Made by a program: the position numbers and the translations under genes. From positions 620,001 through 684,000 of the forward strand of contig JADFUC010000954.1 in the NCBI GenBank assembly GCA_019722365.1: a DNA stretch of 64,000 bases, written 5' to 3'. The notes under the pieces are model-generated. The model was not told the origin of the DNA, ran no database searches, and saw nothing but the letters and a program-made list of their open reading frames with translations. Below, in pieces: positions 11,045-21,978 of this stretch. Numbering within the stretch: position 1 is the stretch's first letter; every line of letters begins with the position of its first letter. Source of the DNA: Lithospermum erythrorhizon (taxonomy: Eukaryota > Streptophyta > Magnoliopsida > Boraginales > Boraginaceae).

Positions 11045-12959
11045 TTTTCTTGATCTATAAAAATTATAGTTAAAATCAAGTAAACTAATTGTAAATCTTA
11101 AGCCAAATCCTTAAATTCTCTTCATTTTAGAATAAGAACTAATTAGCGTCCTCCATTTAATGTTACTACACAATATTTAAGAATAAAGATTTATATGATT
11201 ATTATGGATTTCGTCACTGTTAAAGGTTTATGATTATGGGTTTTTGTTGCTGGTATTAAGAATTTACATATGTATGATTGAGATCTAGATACCATTGTTC
11301 TTGTTTTGTGCACACAATGTATTTTTTTTCGATTTTGGTGACATTTTTTTAGCTTCATCTTTAATATTGTCGTGGTAGTAGGGTTTAGGTGTAGTAAAAG
11401 TTTCTTTTTTGCTGCTATTAAGAGTTTACTTATGTACAACTGAGATACGAGACCATCGCTCGTTTTTTGTAACGCAGATCCTCAACCGCCACTGGCTGGA
11501 AAAGCGCATCAAGTAATTTGTAGAATAGCCATAAACACGTCACCTCAAAGTGAACTACACTCAAAGTGTGCCTCAGCGACGGACTCAACTGGCTAAAACG
11601 CTTGCAGTAGGCTTGAACCATGACCTCAAGTAGCTCACAAACTCACATATTCCACCAACTCGGGTCATCCTACTACTGTATTATCTGTTTGTTTTATCTT
11701 TTAAGATATACCCTCCTGTCTTTAAAAAGATTGTTCATTTTTGGAATTTTGATAGTTCTATTTTTTAAACTTTGACATAGATATTTTTTTGTATTGTATA
11801 TCACTTGATGAAAACTATAACAATCAAAAAATACATTTCACTTTTCCATCGATATATTTTTTTATCAAATATTATACAATATAAACAAATATATTTAAAT
11901 AAAGTTTTTAAAAAAGACAACCATCAAAAAGTCAAAAGTGGACAATCTATTAGAATGGGGAGAGGTTTAGGGATTTCGGTGACATTTTGATGTCCATGTT
12001 TAATGTTGTTAGGGTAGTAAGGGTTTAGGTGTAGTAAATTGAGATTGGTGTCTTAATGTGCTTGTAGAAGTATTACTCCATTAATCTTGGTATCGGGATT
12101 AGTGTGCGTTGTTCGTTTGATATCAAAATTCAAATACTTAATAGCGAAGTGATTTGCATAATCTTAGGTTTATAACTTTATATATTGATAATGTAGGGCT
12201 GTTTTTTTAGTGACCCAATTTTGAAGTGGTTGTTTTAGGATTGAAAAATCATTTCCTTTCATATAATCTGATTATGGCTAAGTCCATGTGTATGTAGTTT
12301 AGAGGATATGGGTTAATGATGCATATTTGTTGAACATCCATTATAGACAGGGTTAACGTTGCATATTTGTTTTTAGAATATCTCCTGTGAGGAATGATAA
12401 TTTTATGACCTTTTTAGTTTTATATTGGTAGGGAGTTGTTAGATGTAGTCAGAGGGCATATAAATTTTCAGTTTTTGTTTCATAATGATAATTGGATTAA
12501 GATATCCCCACTGTTGCAAAACAAAAGGAAGGGAAGTTCATAAATTGTAGAATGCCTAGGCATGGTGAACAGTTATCAAATTAAAAGGAAGATACCTGCA
12601 TGTTCTGTAGTCAATAGCACAGTTCAGCTTCAGCACAATGTTATGCTATTCTCACAGTCTCACACTATAGAGCAGCATGTTAAACAGCCTTAAAATAGAA
12701 TTGTGCCAGTTTTTTAGTTAGTTGTTTTGCTGCATATATGACAATGAGACCTCTAGCTTAGCCTCAAGTGAAGATCTCATCAATTCAACTTATACGTAGG
12801 TGTGCACGTCTGTTACAATCTGAACTGTTATCAGGGTTAATCTTTGGTTGAATTGCTGCTACTTATAACTTCATGTGAACTGTATCAATTCAACTTATAC
12901 GTGGGTGTGTGCGTCTGTTACAATCTGAAGTCTGAACTGTATATACTTTTATGCAACAG
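11045..12959 (+). promoter_or_regulatory. Upstream region of OST4 copy A with repeated ~155-bp units
   Basis: Probably promoter plus 5'-UTR intron: ATACTTTTATGCAACAG directly before the ATG looks like a 3' splice acceptor. It holds two copies of a ~155-bp unit (about 11233-11398 and 11404-11450 continued at 11965-12035) with the landmarks TTACTTATGTAC, GAGATCTAGAT and GGGTTTAGGTGTAG. The second unit is interrupted by a ~0.5-kb insertion containing the MITE at 11711-11963. OST4 copy B has three such units. Confidence 0.5.
11711..11963. mobile_element. Stowaway-like MITE
   Basis: The left end, CCCTCCTGTCTTTAAAAAGA followed by TTGTTCATTTTTG, pairs with the reverse complement of the right end, CTCTCCCCATTCTAATAGA followed by TTGTCCACTTTTG. 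This gives an AT-rich element of ~250 bp with imperfect TIRs of the plant Tc1/mariner MITE type. It is absent from the homologous position in the unit 2 OST4 upstream region, so it inserted after the duplication or was lost there. Confidence 0.6.
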
Positions 12960-13073
12960 ATGATTGACGTTCAAGACTTGGGCTTCATTGCCAATTTCCT
13001 TGGGATCTTCATATTCGTTCTGGTAATTGCTTACCATTATGTAATGGCAGACCCAAAATACGAAGGCAATTAA
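12960..13073 (+). CDS. OST4: Oligosaccharyltransferase subunit 4 (OST4), copy A
   Basis: A 37-codon ORF encoding a tiny single-pass ER membrane protein: [20 protein letters not shown] then [17 protein letters not shown] and a stop. This matches plant OST4 almost completely. OST4 is a small subunit that helps hold STT3 and partner subunits together in the oligosaccharyltransferase complex, which transfers glycan to Asn in the ER lumen. The membrane helix is about residues 10-27, followed by the conserved [13 protein letters not shown] tail. It differs from copy B at residue 4 only (Val for Asp). The ATG follows directly after ...ATGCAACAG, a plausible splice acceptor, so the leader probably contains an intron. 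It is too short for usual ORF thresholds. The frame has stayed open although neighbouring duplicated sequence has decayed. Confidence 0.93.
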   Translation: MIDVQDLGFIANFLGIFIFVLVIAYHYVMADPKYEGN

Positions 13074-13432
13074 TGATTAGATATGATTGTTTTGTTATCG
13101 GCTGGTACCTTTGATTTGTTTGGCCGTCACAATTTTAAGTGAATGCTATAGGTTGGTAATTTTTTTGTATTTGACAATGTATTGAATCTTGTGATTCAGA
13201 ATTTACAGATATATTTCCTATCTACTTCCTCACTCCATTCCAATTTATATTTTATGTGTTAATCTAACTAGACTACCTCTACCCTAATGTGTGGCTGTAA
13301 ACTAATAGGCGGAGTTACAATTCATGGTTGACTCCCTAATGTGTGGCTGTAAACTAATATGCTGGTTTACATTGTAGATTAATTGTGTTTCTTGCACTTC
13401 AAAGTTCAGCTGAATATAGTTTGAAGATTGTC

Positions 13433-13957
13433 CTATTGTATGAATACTCTTACATTCTTCTCCATATCTTGTATTTCTATAGTAAATGAGTAGATGCTGA
13501 ATCCTAATGTCGATAATAGAGTAACCATCTTTCCTTGAAACTCTTCACCTTCACTACCCACAAGTTTTGTAATGATGTCCTGGGATGTATGAAGGGAAGC
13601 ATTTAAAACCTTCTCTGCAGCATCCTCTTTCATGGTCAAAATTGAATGTGCTTGAAATGGGTGTTTCCCCCTTCTCAAGGTCGAATAATATTGATTGCTC
13701 CTGCATGTCTATGTGAATCATACTAGAAGAGGGAGTTGTTTTCTCCAGGCATCTAAATGCAGTGTTGAAAAGTTACATTGAAATGCTCCATCTGTTCTTG
13801 ATCTCCGACCAGTTCATGTCACACTTTTAAGTTCTCGTGAGAGGAGTTCAATATTGCAGTCCATTATGTGAACGAGCTCCTCCATATTTGACAATGAGCG
13901 GTAGAGCTTCCTGTAGAAATGACCTGGGAATGGTGAGAACCAGAAATCAGGATCTAA
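13433..13957 (-). pseudogene. Truncated FUSC-like gene copy (3' end only)
   Basis: A decayed duplicate of the last part of the gene at 19286-21927. The terminal segment TMKEDAAEKVLNA...TLLSTLGFSIYS is recognisable at 13433-13640. Compared with the intact copy there is a 2-base deletion near 13645, a ~12-base deletion near 13790 and single-base indels, so the frame is broken. Similarity stops at about 13957, where the sequence switches to ARF-GAP intron 2. It cannot encode the transporter. Confidence 0.88.
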
Positions 13958-14536
13958 TTTTCCTTGTACAGGTTATCTTTCATTCCAGGGGTGGTTATAG
14001 CAATAAATAAAGTAGTATTAAGAGGGTGCTTTATTGATAAAATATTTGATCAGCATGCATAACTAATTTTCCTTGTCAGGTTAGAGAAGGAGGTTATGAC
14101 CACAGGGTGAATGAAAACTCAATAACGAGACTGCCAGAACAACCGAGATTGGACAGAGGACATGGTAGTTCATGAAAGGGGTATGGCTTTGGCCACCAAA
14201 TGGTGGAGGAGCTCTCTAATGAAGGTGGTGGTAGTAGTACTAATGAAAGTGGAAATAGCCACACCAAATCATGAATACAAAAGCTGGATGCAGCCTTCAG
14301 CAGGTCAGCAATTCAATTCTGTCGGCTCTGGCTCTTGGGATAATTGGGATAGTAAAGACAATAGGAAAGAGGTTGCTACAAAAGGCTCTTCATCGACAAA
14401 TGGGGATAGCTGGGCAGGCTGGGACGATGTTAAGATGATGACCATTTATAACTTAATAGGTGCGTCTTGGTACCAAATCTGGCAGGTTATAGTAGGAATC
14501 TGATTCAAGTGGACTGGAAGGAGGTTTCCAATTAAT
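13958..14536 (+). pseudogene. Truncated ARF-GAP copy (end of intron 2 and exon 3)
   Basis: Closely similar to 5954-6529: GGTTATGACCACAGGGTGAA, GAGATTGGACAGAGGACATG and TGGGGATAGCTGGGCAGGCT are shared. Several indels (near 14118-14135, 14163, 14200, 14265 and 14440) destroy the frame, and the exon 1 zinc finger is absent. The copy continues through the 3' UTR to about 15230. Its acceptor is altered (CCTTGTCAGG against CCTTGTACAGG). It is fused at its left end to the FUSC fragment. Confidence 0.9.
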
Positions 14537-15439
14537 AGCCTGTACTGCTAATCTTCGAAAAATTATTTGAACTCCAGTTCGTCATCATCCATTTGCGCGA
14601 ATCTGAAACCGATTGTTTGTTGAGCAAAGTTCATACATGTAAAATTGCCTACAACCTTTGTAATTGTCCATTGGATAGATATGGTGTTCTAATGTTTTAG
14701 GATATTTTCTACGACTTCACATTTTTTCACTTAAGCTAAATTTTTTGATTATGTAATGACTTAAGTTGATGTACAATTGGATGTGATGTTTGAATGTTTT
14801 TGTAATTCTTTATATCTTACATTCTTACCATCAGTTTACCTTGATTTGATGGGTCTATATCCTGATTAATATAGATATATAGAGCCTTTTGGCTCTTCCA
14901 AAGAGCAAGGTGAAGCAGAACATTAACAAGCAAAATATTTTTTCACAACATATGGCTAAATTTGCAGGCCGATGAAAAAATTATTCTGATAAACTATGGA
15001 ACGGTTTGTAATCGATTCGAAAACCAAATCAAATTAAATCTTATTCCACCAAGTGGACTGCATTTATTCTTGAATGCTCACGAAGAACATAAATGAAGTT
15101 CACTTAGATATTTGATTTCTCACTATGCATTCTAATTAGTTCGAGACATCATAGAAACAGGGACGTCTTATGCATGGTTTTTATCGTCTTCCACCTTTGA
15201 ACACACTGGCTCGTAGCCACCCTTCCCAATCGTCAACACCGTCTCAACCATGTTATAAATGATATCTAATTTATATCTATTAAAATAAGTAATATAAAAT
15301 TTATGATCAAAGTTTCACCTCGATAAGAAAAAACGTCAATTAAAATGAATAAGATAAAATATATAAAGACACGAAATTGGGAGGTAACAAGAAGTTTTTA
15401 GAAATTTATATCTATTACTACCCCATTCTCTCTCAATAC

Positions 15440-15660
15440 ATTATATAAACTTTGAGCAATTCACGGGGCATAACACAATTAGTAAAGAGCTGGTAGGCTG
15501 TTATGGCATCTCCGACCTTCCTTTGCGACGTGAGTTCGAATCCTCCTAGGAGCAACCTCATATGAGTTGGTTTATGGAGAACTATCAGTACACTGGTCAG
15601 TTGAGACACTTACTCTTTGTATATTTCTCTAAGAGAATCACATTTGCATGTCCTTTTGTA
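15440..15660 (+). mobile_element. Candidate tRNA-derived SINE
   Basis: GGGGCATAACACAATTAGTA followed by AAGAGCTGG resembles an RNA polymerase III A box in its tRNA-like context. GAGTTCGAATCCTCC about 55 bases downstream resembles the B box (GGTTCGAATCC). The spacing fits a tRNA-derived promoter, but the rest does not fold as an obvious tRNA and continues into non-tRNA sequence, as in plant SINEs. No target-site duplication was found. Confidence 0.4.
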
Positions 15661-15686
15661 ACTAATACTAATGTAGTAAAATAACA

Positions 15687-15871
15687 TACTCCCTCTAACC
15701 CTAATTGTTAGGCACATTTGACTATGCACGCAATTTAATAAAATTTCAAATTTGTTCCTCAATTCAAATGTTCCCTCCATACATTCATCTCACAAATTGA
15801 TCAATATGAAAACCTAATTAGGGATTTTTAAATATAGAAAATTTTCCTAACAAAAAGGAATGGAGGGAGTA
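15687..15871. mobile_element. Stowaway-like MITE
   Basis: TACTCCCTCTAACCCTAATTG at the left pairs with ATACTCCCTCCATTCCTTTTT read from the right end (plus strand ends GGAATGGAGGGAGTAT). Total length is about 185 bp, the interior is AT-rich, and TA dinucleotides lie at both borders. This is the standard architecture of plant mariner-type MITEs. Confidence 0.7.
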
Positions 15872-17690
15872 TAATGTTTGAAGTTCATATCTCACTAATA
15901 CAAATGCAATAAAAGTGTAGTTGGAATTGATGAATTTTATAATTGAGTTCAATATTGATGGATCATTATTTATTTGGATTTATTTGATAAATAATGACAT
16001 CGAATAATTTGTTTTTGTTATGAATGATTATTTAATTAGTGGATGTCAATCAATTAGCCAAATTATGTGGAAAGTTACTTAATTCTATCACTGTGCTCCT
16101 TATAAATATATCTACTATGTATATGCGAATGAATAAAAACTCTATTCCCTGTCATTGTTCTCTATTTATTATTACGTTTCCTAGCTTATTTATAACACGT
16201 TATCAAGACGACATTCTAACCTAATACTTCATATTCAATATATTTAAATTTTATTGTTCAATAATTACGATGATTTGTTAATCATTGTACATATATAATA
16301 TGGAAGACGTTTTTCAAATATCTTAGTCTTGATGACTTATAGATTCGATATATTCACTGTTTTTTTTATCATTATATGAATTATTTATATATTATTGAAT
16401 TTACAACTCAGTCGTCTGTAGTATATACGTTTGTTTTATTTGTATTAAAGCATCCAAATTAATTTGGCCGAAGAAAAGAGAAGAAACTGTTAATGAGCAT
16501 CGCATATAAGTTACCTCAAAGTGGCTGAATTTTAAATTTTATAAAGGAGATGTATAAATTCATTATTATATATACATTTAAAAAAATATACAAAAATTGC
16601 GTAATAAGAATCCTAATTCTCAATAATAAACACCAGAAATATATTTTTTAATAAAGAAAAATATGGGCTTTTCAAAATTTTTAATTTACGCCCTACGCCT
16701 AGTCAAGCTCCATTGTATTTAGATCTGCATAATTATGCAGCAAAAGAGGATGTATGCCTAATAAACGAGCATTTAACCCTCTTCAAAACATCAAAAGGAA
16801 CACGCCAACAACTAACGACATAAATCTATTCAATTCAAAAAATAAAACATTAGTTAATACAACAATATTAACTAAAATCATATATATATAAAAAACATTA
16901 TTCAACTAAAATTACTGAAAATCGGAAAAAATCAAATAAATTGAATAAAAAAACTTATATCGACTACATTCACAACATCCTCCATTAATGAGATGAATAG
17001 TGATGATTAATTGAGGAGGGGGACTAAAAGCACACAGAAACAGTGTTAAAATAATGTGAAATGTCTATTTTGCCCTTCATAAAACTTCTTTAAACATTAC
17101 ACTTAGATATAACTAAAATTGTTTTATTGGACAACCTTGGAGATGTGCTTATAGCATCAGTGGCATTCTTAGTATCATCGATCTCATCCTTGATTTCATA
17201 CTAAATAAAATGGATTCAATGGTTCAAATTTATGATTTGTATAATTTACTCTTCCAATTTCAAACGCATCACATATGTTCTCCTACATCTGTCGGCCATT
17301 ATCACTTTTAAATTTGAAAAAAAAATTATCACTTTTTTTTTTTGCGAATTCATTAATTAAGAGGGGACTAAGACACTGAAATGTACCATTTTGTCCATAT
17401 GAAACTTTCTCAAATCTACACTTTCAAATAGGGGGGGGGTTAAAATAGTCATTTGATGCATGTTGTGAACAGTGTTTGGAGCGTGAGAAGTTAACGCCAG
17501 TGTGTTGAGCTGAATGTTTGGAATGTGCTTTTAGTCCCACTCCTAAATCCCTGAGCCTCATCTTACAATTCAAAGGTTCGCATCTCCATTTTCAAAATAT
17601 TCAAATTCGATCTCTATATTTTGTTATAATCAATTATGTTGTTGTTGTAATATTCTCTTTTATTGTATTCATCTATTATTATTATTATTA
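15872..17690. other. AT-rich filler where a PPR duplicate would be expected
   Basis: No gene or PPR remnant is recognisable. Two related patches (about 17025-17100 and 17350-17425, sharing GGGGACTAA and TTTTG.CC-type strings) suggest old repeat sequence. A run of nine G residues lies near 17432. Confidence 0.5.
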
Positions 17691-18809
17691 TTTTTCTTAA
17701 AATCAAGTTAACCTAGTATTAGATCTTAATCCAAATCTTGATTATCTCATTTTAGAATTGAAACTAATTAACGTTCTCCATTTAATGTTTCTGTACAACA
17801 TTTAAGAATAAAGATTTATATGATTAGTATGTTTTTTATTTATTTTTTATTTTTATATGATTAGTATGTTTTCACTGTCAAAGGTTTATGATTGAGGGTT
17901 TTTGTTGCTGGTATTAAGAATTTACATATGTATGATTGAGATCTAGATGCCATTGTTCTTGTTTTATGCATACAATTTTTTTTAAATTTATTTTGGTGGC
18001 ATTTTTTAGCTTCGTCGTGGTAGTAGGGTTTAGGTGTAGTAAAAGTTTATTTTTTTGATGCTATTAGGAGTTTACTTATGTACGATTGAGATCTAGATGC
18101 CATCGTTCTTGTTTCCACCATAAGAGGTATATTTTTGGGATTTCGGTGATGTTTTGATGTCCATGTTTAATGTTGTTAGGGTAGTAGGGGTTTAGGTGTA
18201 GGAAAAGTTTCTTTTTTTTGCTGCTATTAAGAGTTTACTTATGTACGATTGAGATCTAGATGCCATTGAACTTGATTCGACGTAAGAGGTATTTTTTTAT
18301 GTTTCGGTGACATTTTGATGTCCATGTTTAACATTATTAGGGTAGTAGGGGTTTAGGTGTAGTAAATTGAGATTGTTAGTTTTATATTGGTAGGGAGTTG
18401 TGAGATGTAGTCAGAGAGCATATAAATTTTCACGTTTTTGTTTCAGAATGCCTAGAGCCCTAGACATTGTGAATAGTGATCAAATTAAAAGGAAGATACT
18501 TGCATGTTCTGTAGTCAATAGCGCAGTTCAGCACAATGTAACACTATTCTCACACTATAGAGCAGCATGCTAAACAACCATAAAATTGCAATGTGCCAGT
18601 TTTTTAGTTAGTTGGTTTGCTGCATATATGCCAATGAGACCTCTAGCTTAATGTTATTTTGAGGCAACAAGTGAAGATCTCATCAATTCAACATATATGT
18701 GGATATGCCTGTCTGTTACAATCTGAACTATTATCTTGGTTAATCTGTGGTTGAATTGCTGCTACTTATAACTTCATGTGATGTGATAGTATCTACTTTT
18801 ATACAACAG
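17690..18809 (+). promoter_or_regulatory. Upstream region of OST4 copy B with three ~155-bp tandem units
   Basis: Homologous to the region before copy A. The landmark ATCTAGATGCCAT(T/C)G recurs at about 17941, 18091 and 18253 (spacing 150 and 162). Each unit also carries TTACTTATGTACGATTGAG-like and GGGTTTAGGTGTAG strings. ACTTTTATACAACAG just before the ATG is a plausible intron acceptor, so the repeats probably sit in the promoter or leader intron. Confidence 0.55.
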
Positions 18810-18923
18810 ATGATTGACGATCAAGACTTGGGCTTCATTGCCAATTTCCTTGGGATCTTCATATTCGTTCTGGTAATTGCTTACCATTATGTAATGGCAG
18901 ACCCAAAATATGAAGGCAATTAA
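18810..18923 (+). CDS. OST4: Oligosaccharyltransferase subunit 4 (OST4), copy B
   Basis: A 37-codon ORF beginning [20 protein letters not shown], with the same membrane helix and [13 protein letters not shown] tail as copy A. It retains Asp4, the residue usual in plant OST4, so this copy is the more conserved of the two. Role: small single-pass subunit of the ER oligosaccharyltransferase. It lies about 360 bases from the 3' end of the convergent FUSC gene, the same arrangement copy A has with the FUSC pseudogene. Confidence 0.94.
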   Translation: MIDDQDLGFIANFLGIFIFVLVIAYHYVMADPKYEGN

Positions 18924-19285
18924 AAATTAGATATGGTTGTTTTGTTATCAGGGCTGGTACGTTTGGCCGACACAATTTAAGTGAATGCTATAGGTTGGTA
19001 AATTTTTTGTATTTGACAATGTATTGAATCTTGTGATTCAGAATTTACAGATATATTTCCTATCTACTTCCTCAACTCTTCCAATTTATATTTTATGTTA
19101 ATTTGACTAGACTACCTCTACCCCCATGTATGGTATTCCGGAATTACAATTCATGGTTGACTCCCTAATATGTGTGGCTGTAAACTAATATGCTGGTTTA
19201 CGTCGTGGATTCATTGTGTTTCTTGCACTTCAACATTGTGTTTCTTGCACTTCAAAATTCAGCTGAATATAGTCTAAAGATTGTC

Positions 19286-21927
19286 CTAATGTATGAATAC
19301 TCTTACATTCCTCTCGATATCTTGTATTTCTATAGTCAATGAGTAGATGCTGAATCCCAATGTCGATAATAGAGTAACCACCTTTCCTTGAAACTCTTCA
19401 CCTTTACTACCCTCAAATTTCGTAATGATGTCCTGGGATGTATGAAGGAAGGCATTTAAAACCTTCTCTGCAGCATCCTCTTTCATGGTTAAAATACTGA
19501 ACGTGCTTGAAGTGGATGTTTCTCCCTTCTCAAGGTCGAATGATATTGGTTGCTCCTGCATGTCGATGTGAATCATACTAGAAGAGGGAGTTGTTTCCTC
19601 CAGGCAGCTAAATCCATTGTTGAAAGTTACATTGAAATGCTCCATTGTGTTTTTCAGCTGTTCTTGGATCTCCGACCAGTCTACACCATTTTTAAGTAGT
19701 TCTCGCGAGAGGAGTTCAATATTGCAGTCCATTATGTGAACGAGCTCCTCCATATTTGACAATGAGCAGTAGAGATTCCTGTAGCAATGACCTGGGAATG
19801 GTGAGAACCAGAAATCAGGCTCTAACTCCGCATCTAGTATGTGTCTGTTTACATCATTGACATGGGTTTTGAGAAGTTCCCGCCTCTCTTTCATAGTTAC
19901 TGGAAAGTTCAGACCTAACTCTTCTTCCTGCCTGGGGTGCAATACTAGGAACTTCAGACATTCTCCGAGTCCCCTGAGGCTCAAATTCATACTGTTCTTT
20001 GCAAGTGTGGCTGCTCTAGTAGGTTGCAAGAGAAGCTCCACTGTAATGAAACAAGATAGACCAATGAAAACCTCAACAAGTCTTGCAATTGCAAATTCAT
20101 TTGGAGGTCCATAGTTCCTTCTACCAATAATTAGCAGAGCTCCTATGGCTGCTACAAACCCCCCTGTAGTACCGTACATTCTGCTATGCCTTAAAATGCT
20201 GGTGAGAAATATCCAGGGGAGAAGAGCTATGAACATAATCCTTGATAACCTTTGAAAAACAAAGCAGATTAGGACACCATAGGCTGTCCCAATGGCTGTC
20301 CCTTGTCCTCTTGCATTTGCCATGGTGAAGATTGCTTGTTTTCCAGATTCAAAGCTGATGGCTATTGCAAGACCTGACCAGTATCCATTTTCCTTGTCAA
20401 AGATGAGACCAAGAAACACTGATGCACTCAAGGAAAGAGAGCATCTGGTGGAGAAAAGTAATCGTCTATCTCTCAATTTCAAAGTAAGGTAGTCCGCGAA
20501 TCTCTTTATCATTCCTTCTTCATGATCTTCACCAGTACTAGGAGATTTAGCTTTGGGTAGCTGAGTATCTATGTCGGGTGCAATTCTTTTTATCATTGAA
20601 TCATTCAAGAATAGTTCTGCACAGCTTCTGAAAAACAAAGCTGGCAGATCCCCTGGTTTGGGGATTGTGTTTGTTGTAGGCGCGAGTGTCTTTTTCAGAT
20701 CATTTTCGACCTCAGAAGTTGTCACGGAATTGGAAGGCGCAAAACATCTAGCTTGCTCGAGTTTTAGTTGAAGTTGAGCCGCCATGTGTTTCAAGTTATC
20801 GCAGTGAGATCCATCAATCGATCGACCCTCACAGAGAAGAGGTGATGTTAGTGCTAGCTCCATCCCTCTCATTGGTGTTTCCATGCATTTCAATCTGTCT
20901 CCAGGATTCACAAAATTTGGCCTGAAAAACCTCATAATATACATCTCCCATGCCATTCCTTCCTGTCGAAATATTTGCGAAAGTCAAGTCTCTAGGAGTA
21001 TAATAACAACATAAGAAGGCAAAGTAATAATCCGAGATGTTCAAACATTTTATATATTTTTTTAAATTACTTATAATTATTGCTCATGGTCTTTTACCTG
21101 CAAATCTTTGATGCCCTGAAGAAGCTTTTCTCCAGTCTCAGCAGAGATTCTGGCACTAGAGAGAAGCTCAGTTGTGACATTGCTATTTCTGTTTTGATCG
21201 TTGAAGGCATTCATGTACAGATTTATCCTTTCAGCAGCATTATCAATATATAATTGGCTCAATTTTTTCACCTGTTAGCAGGTGAAAAGAATATTAATCA
21301 CTGGAAAATATTCTTAAAAAAGTGAAGGTGTTAGCCAAGAAAGTAAAAGTTCTGAAATCTAGTAATATAATTTACCTCTTTGTAAGCTGGACGAGGAAAT
21401 GGAAGAAACAATGCAAGAACAGAAGCAACAGCTCCAAGACCTGTGCTTAATGCAACATGAAGAGGATGCATGAGTGCACTAGTCTGGACACCATAGTTGA
21501 CAACATCAACATACACAACGACAATCTGTCCGAAAGCTATCCTCTTCGCCATCAGGTGGGTGGAGTCTGGGAAGGCGACGAGGAAAGTGTTGACTGCCAC
21601 GGCTAAGGATGCAGTGACAGTGGAGAACTCTTTATTAGTCGTCTGGATCAGCCACAGGCACGCCATGGAGAGGGGTAACACAAAGGCGGTTGCCAAAAGG
21701 GCGTGCCACAAGCCACGGATAGTGTCCCCAAGCCTTGCATCGGATACTATAAGCACCGCGGTTAAGTAAGCGAAGGATGGGAATTTTACTAAACTTGTTA
21801 GAGGAGATGGTCCATACAAGATGGTGCATCCCAAAATTGTGCAGGCGAAGGTGGTTCGAAATGCAGAATGTAACCTCATTCGCCAGACAAAACGGGTTCT
21901 TTCTGCTACTCTCATTGGTACAGCCAT
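19286..21927 (-). CDS. FUSC/aromatic-acid-exporter-like membrane protein
   Basis: Three exons on the minus strand: 21927-21376, 21271-21098, 20962-19286, all phase 0 with GT-AG borders, giving 800 residues, the usual size for the plant proteins annotated as p-hydroxybenzoate efflux pump-like or fusaric acid resistance family. The N-terminal membrane block (about residues 20-180) includes TTFACTILGCTILYGPSPLT and several hydrophobic helices. A charged central region follows. A second membrane block (about 402-555) carries the FUSC_2-type ENGYWSGLAIAISF and GRRNYGPPNEFAIARLVEVF segments. The last ~240 residues are soluble and helical. Substrate and direction of transport are not known from sequence. 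It resembles ALMT channels in layout, but the motifs fit FUSC better. TATAAATA lies about 45 bases before the ATG. A decayed copy of its 3' end is at 13433-13957. Confidence 0.9.
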
Positions 21928-21970
21928 GTTTCTTCACAAGAAAGAACAAGTGGGAAGAAGGAAGAATGCA

Positions 21971-21978
21971 TATTTATA
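21971..21978 (-). promoter_or_regulatory. TATA box of the FUSC-like gene
   Basis: Minus-strand TATAAATA (plus strand TATTTATA) lies 44-51 bases before the ATG at 21927. This predicts a transcription start near 21940-21945 and a very short leader. Confidence 0.6.

Larger units (their letters stand above)
5954..13957 (+). repeat. Tandem duplication, unit 1 (ARF-GAP 3' end - PPR - OST4 - FUSC 3' end)
   Basis: Two blocks of this unit are repeated in the same order and orientation downstream. 5954-7225 plus 7687-7860 corresponds to 13976-15410 (ARF-GAP intron 2, exon 3, 3' flank). 11045-13957 corresponds to 17690-19825 (OST4 and the FUSC 3' part). The PPR gene lies between them and is present only here. 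The left breakpoint is in ARF-GAP intron 2; the right one is in the FUSC last exon. Confidence 0.85.
13958..19825 (+). repeat. Tandem duplication, unit 2 (ARF-GAP 3' end - OST4 - FUSC)
   Basis: The second unit of the duplication. 13976-15410 matches unit 1 from ARF-GAP intron 2 to about 7860, and 17690-19825 matches 11045-13957. Between them (about 15410-17690) the expected PPR gene and RING fragment are missing and unrelated AT-rich DNA stands instead. Confidence 0.85.

Noticed and set aside
14162..14503. 113-codon frame in the ARF-GAP duplicate as a real gene
   Set aside because: It mixes frames of the ancestral exon 3 after indels, with no conserved start or domain.
15440..15660. Functional tRNA gene
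   Set aside because: Box A- and B-like motifs are present, but no complete cloverleaf could be drawn; a SINE is more likely.
19286..21927. Identification as an ALMT malate channel
   Set aside because: The two-block membrane layout is similar, but ENGYWSGLAIAISF and the ~800-residue length fit the plant FUSC/efflux-pump-like group better.
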